This document shows, piece by piece, positions 17,079 through 24,750 of a DNA stretch of 64,000 nt. The stretch is from Acidobacteriota bacterium (GTDB lineage: Bacteria > Acidobacteriota > Vicinamibacteria > Vicinamibacterales > CAVVIG01), in NCBI GenBank assembly GCA_016195265.1, contig JACPZW010000005.1:1-64000 (forward strand). The letters run 5' to 3'. The number at the start of each line of letters is the position of its first letter. Position 1 is the stretch's first letter. The position numbers and the translations under genes were made by a program. A model generated the notes under the pieces. It ran no database searches. It had not been told where the DNA came from and worked only from the letters and a program-made list of their open reading frames with translations.

Positions 17079-18728
17079 TCAGATCTCCATGATGACGGGC
17101 AGCACGAAGGGCCGCCGCCCGGAACGTTTGCGAAAAAAGCGGCGCAGTTCCACGCGCAGCTTCTCCTTGATGAGCCCCTGATCGGTCCGCTCCTCGATAC
17201 TGGCCTGTTCGACGACCTCGCGCAGCATGCGCGCGCCGTCGGCGAGCAGCGCCTCGCTGTTCTCCATGACGAAGCCGCGCGTGATGATCTCCTGCACGCC
17301 TTCGAGCGCGCCGGTCTGCTTGTTGATCGCGACGACGGGAACGACGAGGCCGTCCTCCGCGAGATGACGGCGATCGCGCAGGACTTCGTCGCCGACCTCG
17401 CCCGTGCGCGTGTCGTCGATCAGGACGCGGCCGACCGGCGCCTTGCCGGCGATGCGAGCGCCGTGGGCGTCGAAGTGCAGCAGATCGCCGTTCTCGACCA
17501 GCAGCGTCTCGGGCTTCGGGTCGCGCCCTGCGAACACGCGCTCGGCGACCCTGGCGTGCCGGGTCAGCTGACGGTATTCGCCGTGTACGGGCACGAAGAA
17601 GCGCGGCCGCACGAGCGAGAGCATGAGCTTGAGCTCTTCCTCGCTGCCGTGTCCCGACACGTGGACGTGCTTGATCCCCTCGTGGATGACGTCGGCGCCG
17701 CGCCGGGCGATGTGGTTGATGACCCGGCCGATCGCTTTTTCGTTGCCGGGAATCGAGCGCGCTGACAGGACCACCGTGTCGTGCTCGCTCAGCTTCACGT
17801 AGCGGTGATCGTCGATCGCGATCCGCGACAGCGCGGACATGGGCTCGCCCTGCGACCCGGTGGCGAGACACAGGATGTCCTGGGCGGGGAAGCCCGGGAC
17901 TTCGGAATCGCGAATCTGCACGCCGGCGGGAATCTTCAGGTGGCCGAGCCGCTGCGCGATCTCGGAGTTCCGCAGCATGCCGCGGCCGACAAATGCGACC
18001 CTGCGATCGAACTGCGCGGCAAGGTCCACGAGCAGCTGCATCCGGTAGATGCTGGACGAGAACGCCGCGACGACCAGCTTGCCCGTCGCGCTGGTGAAGA
18101 TCTCCTCGAACGCCTCAACGACTTCCGTTTCGGATCCGGTGTACCCGCGGCGGTCGATATTCGTGCTGTCGGCGAAGAGTGCCAGCACGCCTTCCGCGCC
18201 GAGCTCGGCGAAGCGGTGCACGTCGAAATGCTCGCCGTCGGTCGGCGTCTGATCGATCTTGAAATCGCCGGTGTGGACGATCAGGCCGACCGGCGTGCGA
18301 ATGGCCAGCGCGACGCAGTCCGGCATGCTGTGCGTGACGCGGATGAACTCAATCGTGAACGGCCCGACGGTGACCTGTTCGCGCGGCCGCACGGTGGTCA
18401 GCTGCGTCGCGTCCAGGCCGTGCTCGTCGAGTTTCGGCTCGACCAGCGCGAGTGTCAGCGGCGTGCCGTAGATCGGACCGTCGACAAGCGGCGCGATGTG
18501 CGGGACCGCGCCGATGTGATCCTCGTGCCCATGCGTCAGCACGAGCGCGGCGACGCGCCCCTTCTGATGCAGATACGTGACGTCGGGAATAATGCGATCC
18601 ACGCCCAGCAGCTCCGGGTCGGGGAACATCACGCCGGCATCCACGACGATCGTCGTTTCGTCCCAGGTGATCGCGAGCATGTTCATGCCGAACTCGCCGA
18701 GTCCACCAAGGGGCACGATCTCAAGCAT
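17079..18728 (-). CDS. rnj: Ribonuclease J
   Basis: The 549-residue metallo-beta-lactamase/beta-CASP nuclease has 5'-3' exo- and endonuclease activity. The metal motif THGHEDHIG is at about 63-71, further ligands are in the VHTGDFKID region, and the beta-CASP part includes LATGSQGEPMSALSRIA and HVSGHGSEEELK. The C-terminal domain after about 450 is typical for dimeric RNase J. No ribosome-binding sequence is apparent before the ATG. The gene has an unusually long upstream region (18729-18899) that folds well on paper. It heads the run rnj-ftsK-amidase. Confidence 0.93.
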   Translation of the reverse strand: MLEIVPLGGLGEFGMNMLAITWDETTIVVDAGVMFPDPELLGVDRIIPDVTYLHQKGRVAALVLTHGHEDHIGAVPHIAPLVDGPIYGTPLTLALVEPKLDEHGLDATQLTTVRPREQVTVGPFTIEFIRVTHSMPDCVALAIRTPVGLIVHTGDFKIDQTPTDGEHFDVHRFAELGAEGVLALFADSTNIDRRGYTGSETEVVEAFEEIFTSATGKLVVAAFSSSIYRMQLLVDLAAQFDRRVAFVGRGMLRNSEIAQRLGHLKIPAGVQIRDSEVPGFPAQDILCLATGSQGEPMSALSRIAIDDHRYVKLSEHDTVVLSARSIPGNEKAIGRVINHIARRGADVIHEGIKHVHVSGHGSEEELKLMLSLVRPRFFVPVHGEYRQLTRHARVAERVFAGRDPKPETLLVENGDLLHFDAHGARIAGKAPVGRVLIDDTRTGEVGDEVLRDRRHLAEDGLVVPVVAINKQTGALEGVQEIITRGFVMENSEALLADGARMLREVVEQASIEERTDQGLIKEKLRVELRRFFRKRSGRRPFVLPVIMEI

Positions 18729-18737
18729 TCAGGAACG

Positions 18738-18880
18738 TGTACGCACCAAGACCGAAACCACTCCTGGCGGAGTTCGTTCGGACGTTGGGAGCCGCCATGG
18801 CGGCTCGATCAGGCTGCTGGGCGCGCCTGAAAGTTACGGGCGGGTTGGCCGAATAAGACCCAAGCTACGTACAACTTAGC
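18738..18880 (-). ncRNA. Candidate structured 5' leader of RNase J
   Basis: On the minus strand the leader opens with TGTACG and closes with CGTACA just before the gene, a perfect closing stem. Inside are a TTCGG/CCGAA pairing and three stacked hairpins: CAGGC with GCCTG, the palindrome GAGCCGCCATGGCGGCTC, and ACTCC with GGAGT. A TATATT box at 18887-18892 would start transcription near 18880. RNase transcripts are often autoregulated through their leaders, so this could be a cis-acting control element. No known RNA family is recognised. Confidence 0.4.
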
Positions 18881-18899
18881 AGGGGAAATATAACACAGC

Positions 18900-19760
18900 T
18901 CAAGAGGAAATCGAAGCGTAGATATCGGCAAGGCGGGCGAATTCGGTCACTGACAGCGTCTCGGGCCGCCGGGCCGGGTCCAGCCCGGCCGTCTGGACGG
19001 CGGCCGCCGGCGTCAGTGCCGCCCCGCCGTCCCGGTCTGCCGCCGTGTAGGCGAGCAGCGCGTTCGCGAGCGTCTTTCGCCGCCTCGTGAAGACCGCCTG
19101 GACGAGGCGGGTGAAAGTCGCCGGGTTGGCGACGGCGGGCGCGGGTGGGTGGTACGTCAGCCGGACGAGCACCGAGTGCACCTTCGGCTGAGGCCGGAAC
19201 GCGCCGGGGGGCAGCGCCAGCAGGCGCTCGGCGGACGCGACGTGCTGCATGAGCACGCTGAGCACGCCGTAGTCCCGGCTGCCCGGTGGCGCGACCAGGC
19301 GGTCGCCGACCTCGCGCTGCAGCATGACCGTCGCGTCAACGATGGGCCAGCCCTGCGCGTAGAGCTCGGCCAGCTTGAAGAGAATCGGCGAGGCCACGTT
19401 GTAGGGCAGGTTGCCGGCCACGCGGACGGTGGCTGGCGGCTGGCGACTCGGGACTGGTGGCTGGTGGCTGGTGGCTGGGAAAAACCCGCTCACGTCCAGA
19501 AAGTCGCCTTCGACGACCGTGACGTTCGACAGACCGCTCGTTCGCAGCTGCGACGCGAGGTTGCGGTCGATTTCGTAGGCGATGACGTGCGCGGCCTCGG
19601 ACGCGAGCGGGCGAGTCAGCGCTCCGCGGCCAGGGCCGATCTCGATGAACGTCTCGGTCGAACGGGGAGCGATCGCGCGGATGACCTTCGTGACCCAGGC
19701 CGGCTCGAGGAAGTTCTGACCGAACCGCTTACGCGAAAAGACCCCCGTCCCCTTTCTCAA
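18900..19760 (-). CDS. rsmA: 16S rRNA dimethyladenosine transferase with an array-derived insert
   Basis: The 286-residue KsgA dimethylates two adjacent adenines in helix 45 of 16S rRNA. SAM motif I is FIEIGPGRGALT (about 36-47), the acidic residue is in YEIDRNL, and the catalytic NLPY is in VAGNLPYNVASP. Between GDFLDVSGF and the NLPY strand lies a Pro/Ser/Gln-rich stretch that normal KsgA proteins lack. It corresponds to seven 7-base repeats at 19428-19476. Its end overlaps the start of a zincin gene region by four bases. Confidence 0.93.
   Translation of the reverse strand: MRKGTGVFSRKRFGQNFLEPAWVTKVIRAIAPRSTETFIEIGPGRGALTRPLASEAAHVIAYEIDRNLASQLRTSGLSNVTVVEGDFLDVSGFFPATSHQPPVPSRQPPATVRVAGNLPYNVASPILFKLAELYAQGWPIVDATVMLQREVGDRLVAPPGSRDYGVLSVLMQHVASAERLLALPPGAFRPQPKVHSVLVRLTYHPPAPAVANPATFTRLVQAVFTRRRKTLANALLAYTAADRDGGAALTPAAAVQTAGLDPARRPETLSVTEFARLADIYASISS
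19428..19476. repeat. Heptamer word array inside rsmA (GGTGGCT type)
   Basis: Seven contiguous 7-base units, GGTGGCT and close variants, lie wholly inside the rsmA reading frame. Read on the coding strand they give the insert PATSHQPPVPSRQPPAT between the acidic motif and NLPY. The array has the same 7-base design as those found at stop codons elsewhere in the window. Confidence 0.85.
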
Positions 19761-20149
19761 CGGCCGTTGCTCCGCCAGTACTTCTCTTCGATTTCCTCGA
19801 TCTGCTCTTCGCTCATGCCGAAGTAGTGGCCGATCTCGTGGATGAGCGTTTCGCCGATCGCGATGACGAGGTCTTCTTCGTCCTCGGCGTCGCGCTCGTG
19901 CGGGCCCTGAAAGATCAGCACGCGGTCAGGCAGCGCGTTGCCGTAATCCCAGCGACGCTCGGTCAGCGGTATGCCTTGATACAGGCCGAGCAGTGTGTCG
20001 GGCGGCTCGATCTCCATCTCCTCGAGCAGGCCGGCCGACGGCTCGTCCTCGACGACGATGGCGATGTTCTGCATCGCATCGCGGAAGCGGCGCGGGATCG
20101 ACGCGAGCGCCTCAGCGACGTGCTTTTCGAACTCGGCGCGGGGCGTCAT
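19757..20149 (-). CDS. Minimal zincin-fold metallopeptidase
   Basis: The 130-residue protein has HEIGHYFGMSEE near residues 107-118, an HExxHxxGxxxxE/D zinc motif in a very short domain typical of the acidic zincin-like family (PF06262). Family members are often adjacent to housekeeping genes and their substrate is unknown. The ATG at 20149 is preferred; upstream in-frame codons overlap the endonuclease III gene more deeply. It is coupled to rsmA by a four-base overlap and overlaps the 3' end of nth by 38 bases. Confidence 0.83.
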   Translation of the reverse strand: MTPRAEFEKHVAEALASIPRRFRDAMQNIAIVVEDEPSAGLLEEMEIEPPDTLLGLYQGIPLTERRWDYGNALPDRVLIFQGPHERDAEDEEDLVIAIGETLIHEIGHYFGMSEEQIEEIEEKYWRSNGR

Positions 20150-20780
20150 GCGACTGTTGCGAGTAGAAGAGGCAGAGGTGTTGCGCCGCGCACTGGTCGC
20201 ACAGCGGTGTCGGACGGCAGACGCGCCGCCCATGCAGGATGAGTGTATCGGACGAGCGGGTCCATCGATCGCGGGGAAGCGCGGCCGTCAGTTGCTGCTC
20301 GACGACGACCGGATCGTCGGACTCTGCGATCCCCAGCCGGTTCGCGACGCGCAGGACGTGGCGATCGACGGGAAGCCCCGGCACGCCGAGCGCGTGCCCG
20401 AGGACGACGTTGGCGGTCTTGCGGCCCACGCCCGGGAGCGCGACGAGCGCGTCCATGTCCGCCGGCACGCTGCCGCCGTGGTTCTTCATCAGCGCGCGCG
20501 CCATTGCCACGAGCGCCTTCGACTTGGCGCGGAAGAATCCCGTCGAATGAATCTTCGGCTGGAGCTGGCTCGGCGTCGCCTTCGCGAGCGCCTGCGCGTC
20601 CGGATACTTCTTGAAAAGCGCCGGCGTGACGAGGTTCACGCGCTTGTCGGTGGACTGCGCCGAGAGAATCGTCGCGACCAGCAGCTCGTACGCGTTCCGG
20701 AAGTTGAGCTCCGTGTCCGCGCCGGGATGCTGCGATTCCAGCGCGTCGAGAATGGACCGGACGTCACCCGCGGTCTTCAT
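20112..20780 (-). CDS. nth: Endonuclease III (DNA glycosylase/AP lyase)
   Basis: The 222-residue base-excision repair enzyme acts on oxidised pyrimidines. The helix-hairpin-helix is LPGVGRKTANVV with the catalytic Lys, and the catalytic Asp is in LPVDRHVLRV. The Fe-S cluster cysteines are in VCRPTPLCDQCAAQHLC. The first loop has five residues between cysteines, one fewer than the C-x6-C-x2-C-x5-C of E. coli Nth; the other spacings match. It follows the DUF3467 gene after a heptamer array and overlaps the zincin gene. Confidence 0.93.
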   Translation of the reverse strand: MKTAGDVRSILDALESQHPGADTELNFRNAYELLVATILSAQSTDKRVNLVTPALFKKYPDAQALAKATPSQLQPKIHSTGFFRAKSKALVAMARALMKNHGGSVPADMDALVALPGVGRKTANVVLGHALGVPGLPVDRHVLRVANRLGIAESDDPVVVEQQLTAALPRDRWTRSSDTLILHGRRVCRPTPLCDQCAAQHLCLFYSQQSHDAPRRVRKARR

Positions 20781-20790
20781 TCCGAGGTCT

Positions 20791-20828
20791 CTCAGTTTTC
20801 TCTTTTCACTTTTCTGTTTCGAGTTTCA
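20791..20828. repeat. Heptamer word array at the DUF3467 stop (CTTTTCA/CTGTTTC type)
   Basis: Five 7-base units of the NNNTTTT/NNGTTTC kind fill the space between the DUF3467 stop (TCA at 20826-20828 on the plus strand) and nth. The words are related to the inverted array at 28036-28112. The stop codon is the end of the array. Confidence 0.8.
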
Positions 20829-21149
20829 ATGCACCGGCCCCGTCCCCTTGTTCCACCCCGGATTGGAGTAGGACTCGGAGTACACGCGCCAGTGCTCCTG
20901 CAGCGCGGCGATGAGATTCGGCACGAACTGCACGGGCACGACAATCTTTGCCCGCACCGGCGCCTTGACGATGTGCTCGGATTCAGCCGCCTTGATTTCC
21001 TTGTCGGTGAGCGGCATCACCTCGCAGAAGGTGAGCGTGAAATCGAAGGGCGTGTGCGCGATGGAGCAGAAGTTCGCGTACGTCCGCGGCGCGGACGCGT
21101 CATCGTCGGGAACGATCGTGAAGTTGATTTGCTTGGGCTGATCGGCCAT
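20826..21149 (-). CDS. DUF3467 family protein
   Basis: The 107-residue protein matches the small DUF3467 family: an N-terminal strand, then TYANFCSIAHTPFDFTLTFCEVMP, then KIVVPVQFVPNLIAALQEH. The function of the family is unknown. A TACTAT box six bases before the ATG suggests a leaderless transcript. It lies between lexA and nth on the same strand, but the order may not mean a repair role. Confidence 0.8.
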   Translation of the reverse strand: MADQPKQINFTIVPDDDASAPRTYANFCSIAHTPFDFTLTFCEVMPLTDKEIKAAESEHIVKAPVRAKIVVPVQFVPNLIAALQEHWRVYSESYSNPGWNKGTGPVH

Positions 21150-21155
21150 GCCCCA

Positions 21156-21161
21156 ATAGTA
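21156..21161 (-). promoter_or_regulatory. -10 box TACTAT, leaderless placement
   Basis: Read on the minus strand, TACTAT is followed by six bases and then the ATG at 21149, matching the spacing at the aminopeptidase and GT-C genes. Confidence 0.45.
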
Positions 21162-21183
21162 CTGCCTACGGCCTTCGGGCCCC

Positions 21184-21792
21184 TCAGTACTTGCGCATCA
21201 CGCCGACGACCACGCCCTGAATCTGAACGTGATCCGGGTCGGCGAAGATCGGCTGCATGGCCGCGTTGGCGGGCTGCAGGCGGATTTTGCCGCCAGGGTC
21301 GCGGTAGAACTTCTTCAGCGTGACGTCGGACCCTCGCAGCAGGGCGATCACCATCTCGCCGTTGTCGGCCGTCTTGCGATCCTCGACGACGACGAAGTCC
21401 CCGTCGCGGATCTGCTCGTCGATCATCGAATCGCCGCGCACGCGGAGGACGTAGGTGTCGCGCTTGCCGACGAAGTCCTCAGGAACGGCGATGGTCTCGC
21501 TGGACGCGACCGCCTCGATGGGCGCGCCGGCCGCGACGTAGCCGAGCAGCGGAAGCTCGACGGCGCGTCCGCCGCTCCGCGTTGGGATCATTTCCACCGA
21601 TCGGCTGCGATTCCAGGCGCGCTTGATGAAGCCCTTCTCCTGGAGGTTGGTCAGGTGCTTGTGGACGGTCGCCAGCGAAGAGAGGCCGAAGCGCCGGCCG
21701 ATCTCCTCCAGACTTGGGGCGTAGCCGTGCTCGGTGATGAATTCGTTGAGGTAATCGAGGATTTCGCGCTGCCGTTTGGTTAGTGGAAGCAT
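21184..21792 (-). CDS. lexA: SOS repressor LexA
   Basis: The 202-residue protein has a winged-helix domain at 1-70 (LTKRQREILDYL) and a peptidase domain at 80-202. The self-cleavage site is Ala88-Gly89 in GYVAAGAP, the nucleophile Ser122 is in RGDSMID, and the base Lys160 is in DVTLKK. The start at 21792 is chosen because the family begins MxLTxRQ and a good promoter lies 22 bases upstream; the longer frame to 21867 would run through the promoter. It is divergent from the PfkB kinase. Confidence 0.95.
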   Translation of the reverse strand: MLPLTKRQREILDYLNEFITEHGYAPSLEEIGRRFGLSSLATVHKHLTNLQEKGFIKRAWNRSRSVEMIPTRSGGRAVELPLLGYVAAGAPIEAVASSETIAVPEDFVGKRDTYVLRVRGDSMIDEQIRDGDFVVVEDRKTADNGEMVIALLRGSDVTLKKFYRDPGGKIRLQPANAAMQPIFADPDHVQIQGVVVGVMRKY

Positions 21793-21814
21793 CGGGACCT
21801 CGTCATCGCCATCG

Positions 21815-21843
21815 ACTATACGCAAAAGAAAGGCGAAGGTCAA
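21815..21843 (-). promoter_or_regulatory. Sigma70-type promoter of lexA
   Basis: On the minus strand TTGACC (21843-21838) and TATAGT (21820-21815) are separated by exactly 17 bases. The sequence TTGACCTTCGCC resembles TTGACTTTCGCT in the recA promoter. No palindromic LexA operator of a known type is evident. Confidence 0.8.
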
Positions 21844-21875
21844 CAGGGCTATCAGACGGACTACCATCCAGATCA

Positions 21876-22829
21876 GTGCGCATCCCGTTCAGCATCCCGT
21901 CCGCCGGCTCCCGCCCGTTCGACCTCGTCGGATTCGGGCTGAACAGTGTGGACTACCTCGCCGTCGTCGCCGAACATCCCGCCGCCAACAGCAAGCAGCG
22001 GCTTCAGCGTTTCGCGCGGCTGCCCGGCGGCCAGATCGCGACGGCGACCGCGGCGTGCGCCCGGCTCGGTTGGCGGTCCCGTTACGTCGGCAGCTTCGGC
22101 GCCGATGACCTCGGTCGGCTCTCGAAGGACAGCTTGACGTTCCACGGCGTCGACGTCACGGCGACGCGCACGGTGAGCGGCGCGACGAATCAGTTCGCGG
22201 TCATCCTGGTCGACGCGCGGTCCGGCGACCGCACGGTGCTGTGGGATCGCCATCCGGCCCTGACGATGGAGCCGGCCGACGTGCCGAAAGCGGCAGTGAC
22301 GTCGGGCCGGCTGCTGCTCGTCGACTGTCACGAGACCGCGGCGGCGACGCAAGCCGCGCGGTACGCGCGCGAGGCCGGGATCCCAACCATCATCGACGCC
22401 GAGAAAGTCCGCCCCGGCATCCTCGACCTGCTGCAGAACATCGATGCGATCGTGACTGCCCAAGAGTTTCCGACGGCGCTGACGGGGCACGAGGATCTGG
22501 GCCGCGCGCTCGAGGCGATGGGCCGCGACTTCGGCGCCCGCCTCGTCTGCGTGACGCTCGGCGAGCTGGGCAGCCTCGCGTGGTGCAACGGCCGTGAGAT
22601 TCGCACGCGCGCGTTTCCCATCGATTGCGTGGACAGCACCGGCGCCGGCGACGCGTTCCGCGGCGGTCTGGCGGCAGGATTCCTCCGCGCGCCTGACGGC
22701 GACCTCGAACAGGCGCTCCTCTACGCCAACGCCGTCGCGGCACTGAACTGCCGGGCCCTCGGCGCCTGCGGCGCGCTACCAACGCAGGACGAGGTCGAGC
22801 TGCTGGAGCACTCGCGGCCGCATTTGTGA
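21876..22829 (+). CDS. PfkB/ribokinase family sugar kinase
   Basis: The 317-residue protein begins near GSRPFDLVGFGLNSVDYL and carries PGGQIATATAACARLGW and the C-terminal PfkB signature DSTGAGDAFRGGLAAGF (about 245-262) with the catalytic Asp. The substrate cannot be told from sequence; a sugar, nucleoside or sugar phosphate is possible. The GTG at 21876 is the likeliest start because longer frames would enter the lexA promoter. A GGGCCGGAGC palindrome follows 15 bases after the stop. Confidence 0.85.
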   Translation: MRIPFSIPSAGSRPFDLVGFGLNSVDYLAVVAEHPAANSKQRLQRFARLPGGQIATATAACARLGWRSRYVGSFGADDLGRLSKDSLTFHGVDVTATRTVSGATNQFAVILVDARSGDRTVLWDRHPALTMEPADVPKAAVTSGRLLLVDCHETAAATQAARYAREAGIPTIIDAEKVRPGILDLLQNIDAIVTAQEFPTALTGHEDLGRALEAMGRDFGARLVCVTLGELGSLAWCNGREIRTRAFPIDCVDSTGAGDAFRGGLAAGFLRAPDGDLEQALLYANAVAALNCRALGACGALPTQDEVELLEHSRPHL

Positions 22830-22843
22830 CGTGTGCGGCGCAA

Positions 22844-22865
22844 GGGCCGGAGCCAGCTCCGCCCC
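22844..22865. repeat. GGAGC palindrome (divergent copy of the GAGCTTGCTC family)
   Basis: GGGCCGGAGCCAGCTCCGCCCC is a hairpin with the same arms as the elements at 23541, 27433, 34241, 34270 and 43848, but with CAG in place of TTG at the centre. It lies between the kinase gene and the ECF promoter and could terminate the former. Confidence 0.65.
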
Positions 22866-22887
22866 GGCGGGGCTAACCGGTCTGGTT

Positions 22888-22915
22888 GTAACCAATTGAG
22901 GGCCGGCCGGTCTAA
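22888..22915 (+). promoter_or_regulatory. Candidate ECF-sigma promoter (autoregulatory)
   Basis: GTAACC (22888-22893), a 16-base spacer and GTCTAA (22910-22915) match the AAC/GTCTAA pattern of many ECF promoters such as that of E. coli RpoE. It lies just upstream of an ECF sigma gene, the usual place for autoregulation. Confidence 0.5.
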
Positions 22916-22980
22916 ACAGAGTAAGGCGCTTGATGGCATCATCTGTCGCGTGGACGTTCTCCGCGTCATGGCCGGCCGCG

Positions 22981-23544
22981 ATGATCACCGCTGACCTTGC
23001 GCTGGCCGGACTCGACGAGCCGGCATTGGTCGAGGCGTGCCTGGAAGGCCGCCCGGGCGCCTTCGATCTCCTCGTCGAGCGGCATCGCCGGACGGTGTAC
23101 CAGTTGTGCTACCGCTTCGTCGGGAATCATGAAGACGCGAGCGACCTCTCGCAGGACGTGTTCCTGCGGGCGTTTCGCGGCCTGAAGAGTTTTCGGGGAC
23201 AGGCGTCGCTGTCGACGTGGCTCTATCGCATCGGCGTCAACGTCTGCCTGAATCGGGTCAGCGCGAAGACGCTGCCGAGCGAGTCGATCGATGAGCGCCA
23301 GTTCGAGGACGCGCGCGCGCAGTCGCCCGACGATCGGTTGCTGCAAGAAGAACGCGGTGCGCGCGTGCGCGCCGCCGTCGCGCAGCTGCCGCCGAAGCAG
23401 CGCGCGACGCTGATCCTCCGCATGTATCACGAGATGTCGCACCAGGAGATCGCCGACGTACTCGGCAGTTCGGTCGGCGCCGTGAAGGCGAACTTCTTTC
23501 ACGCGATGGGAAATCTGAAGAAGCTCCTGGGAGACGACACGTAG
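22981..23544 (+). CDS. ECF-type RNA polymerase sigma factor
   Basis: The 187-residue protein has region 2 (about 20-90; FVGNHEDASDLSQDVFLRAFRGLKSFRGQASLSTWLYRI) and region 4 (about 125-180; LPPKQRATLILRMYHEMSHQEIADVLGSSVGAVKANFFHA) with no region 3, as in RpoE-like sigma factors. The ATG at 22981 is preferred; ATGs at 22933 or nearby would add an unconserved N-terminus. It is followed by its membrane anti-sigma factor. The stop TAG is the leading TAG of a palindromic element. Confidence 0.92.
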   Translation: MITADLALAGLDEPALVEACLEGRPGAFDLLVERHRRTVYQLCYRFVGNHEDASDLSQDVFLRAFRGLKSFRGQASLSTWLYRIGVNVCLNRVSAKTLPSESIDERQFEDARAQSPDDRLLQEERGARVRAAVAQLPPKQRATLILRMYHEMSHQEIADVLGSSVGAVKANFFHAMGNLKKLLGDDT

Positions 23545-23564
23545 GAGCGGAGCTTGCTCCGCCC
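23541..23564. repeat. GAGCTTGCTC palindrome carrying the sigma gene's stop codon
   Basis: GTAGGAGCGGAGCTTGCTCC followed by GCCC forms a strong hairpin. Bases 23542-23544 (TAG) are the stop of the sigma gene. It lies within an operon, before the anti-sigma gene, so it could lower rather than abolish downstream expression. Confidence 0.8.
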
Positions 23565-23597
23565 GCAGCGAGGGTACGGCTGGTAGAGCAGGTAGGT

Positions 23598-24176
23598 ATG
23601 GATCATCTGAAACCGGAAGAAGTCGTCGACATCGCCGAAGGGACGCGCGCCGAATCGTCCGCGCCGCATCTCTCGACGTGCGAGCTCTGCCGCACGCAGG
23701 TGCGCGAGATGCGCGCGATGCTGTCGGCGGTGGCCGACGTGGACGTTCCCGAGCCGTCGCCTTTGTTTTGGGATCGTCTCTCGACGCGCGTGCGGGACGC
23801 GGTCGCCGCCCAGACGCCGAGCCGCCCGTGGGCGGATCTCTGGACGTGGCCCCGCGCGGTCGTGCCCGCTGCGGTGGGCATCGCCGTCGTCGTCGCGGCC
23901 GTTCTTCTCGGATCGCGCGCGCCCGTTCCGCCGGTGCCGGGGGCTCCGGCAGTGGCGGCCAACGCGGTGAACGATCGCGATGCTCTCGGAACGCCCGATG
24001 ACGCGTCGCTGAACTTCGTGGCGGATCTCACGGCGGGCCTCGATTGGGACGCGGCGAGCGAAGCCGGGCTGACCGCGGGCGGCAGCGCGGAACACGCCGT
24101 CACGCATTTGCGGGATGCCGAGCTGCGCGAGTTGGCGCGGCTCATCAAGGAAGAGGTAGCGCGGTCGGGCGCGTGA
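23598..24176 (+). CDS. Membrane anti-sigma factor with zinc-binding HxxxCxxC motif
   Basis: The 192-residue protein is probably the regulator of the ECF sigma factor. An N-terminal cytoplasmic part contains HLSTCELC (about 24-31), the core of the zinc-binding anti-sigma domain. One membrane helix lies at about 93-112 (VVPAAVGIAVVVAAVLLG), followed by a periplasmic tail. A typical family member has another upstream His, which is not obvious here. The gene sits 53 bases after the sigma gene with a palindromic element between. Confidence 0.85.
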   Translation: MDHLKPEEVVDIAEGTRAESSAPHLSTCELCRTQVREMRAMLSAVADVDVPEPSPLFWDRLSTRVRDAVAAQTPSRPWADLWTWPRAVVPAAVGIAVVVAAVLLGSRAPVPPVPGAPAVAANAVNDRDALGTPDDASLNFVADLTAGLDWDAASEAGLTAGGSAEHAVTHLRDAELRELARLIKEEVARSGA

Positions 24177-24195
24177 CGCGATAATGAGGGCAGTG

Positions 24196-24750
24196 ATGAC
24201 CAGGCCGTTCGGGCTCATCGCGATCGTCGGCGTGCTGGCGCTGAGCGCCGTGAGTGCTGTCGCGCTCTCAGCGCAGGTGACGCGTCCGAACGCCCGCGGC
24301 ACCGTGCCGCCGCCGTCGCCGCCCGTACCAGACGATGCCCCCGGCGTGTCGCCCGGGGAAATCCAGCGCATGTTCGACGGCTACGCGCTGATGCAAGCGG
24401 AGCAGTTCCTCAACATCAGCGACGATCAGTTCGTGCGGTTCATGCCGCGGTACAAGGCGCTCCAGGATCTCCGCCGTCAGAGCCTCCAGCAGCGCACGCG
24501 CGTGGTGAACGAGCTTCGGCGTCTCATCAACGCGGCCTCGATCGATGAGGCGCAGATCCGCGAGGAGTTGAAGACGTTGACGGACGTCGAGGCGACGTCG
24601 GCGGCCGACGTCAAGAGGGCGTACGACGCCGTCGACCAGGTGCTGGATCTCAGGCAGCAGGCGAGGTTCCGCGTGTTCGAGGAGAACATGGAGCGCCGCA
24701 AGCTGGACCTCGTCACGCGCGCGCGCCAGGCGAATCGTCCCAAGCAATGA
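24196..24750 (+). CDS. Periplasmic Spy/CpxP-like helical protein
   Basis: The protein has about 184 residues: a signal peptide (LIAIVGVLALSAVSAVALSAQ), a Pro-rich stretch, then an all-helical domain (about 55-175) with EQFLNISDDQFVRFMPRYKALQDLRR and RVVNELRRLI. The layout resembles Spy/CpxP or heavy-metal-sensor periplasmic proteins that bind misfolded proteins. Its place after an ECF sigma/anti-sigma pair fits envelope stress. GAGGG precedes the ATG at 24196; an ATG at 24184 is the alternative. It overlaps the next gene by four bases. Confidence 0.72.
   Translation: MTRPFGLIAIVGVLALSAVSAVALSAQVTRPNARGTVPPPSPPVPDDAPGVSPGEIQRMFDGYALMQAEQFLNISDDQFVRFMPRYKALQDLRRQSLQQRTRVVNELRRLINAASIDEAQIREELKTLTDVEATSAADVKRAYDAVDQVLDLRQQARFRVFEENMERRKLDLVTRARQANRPKQ

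Noticed and set aside
18738-18880. 6S RNA, SRP RNA or tmRNA in the RNase J leader
   Set aside because: None of their conserved sequences is present, and the position directly before the gene fits a leader better.
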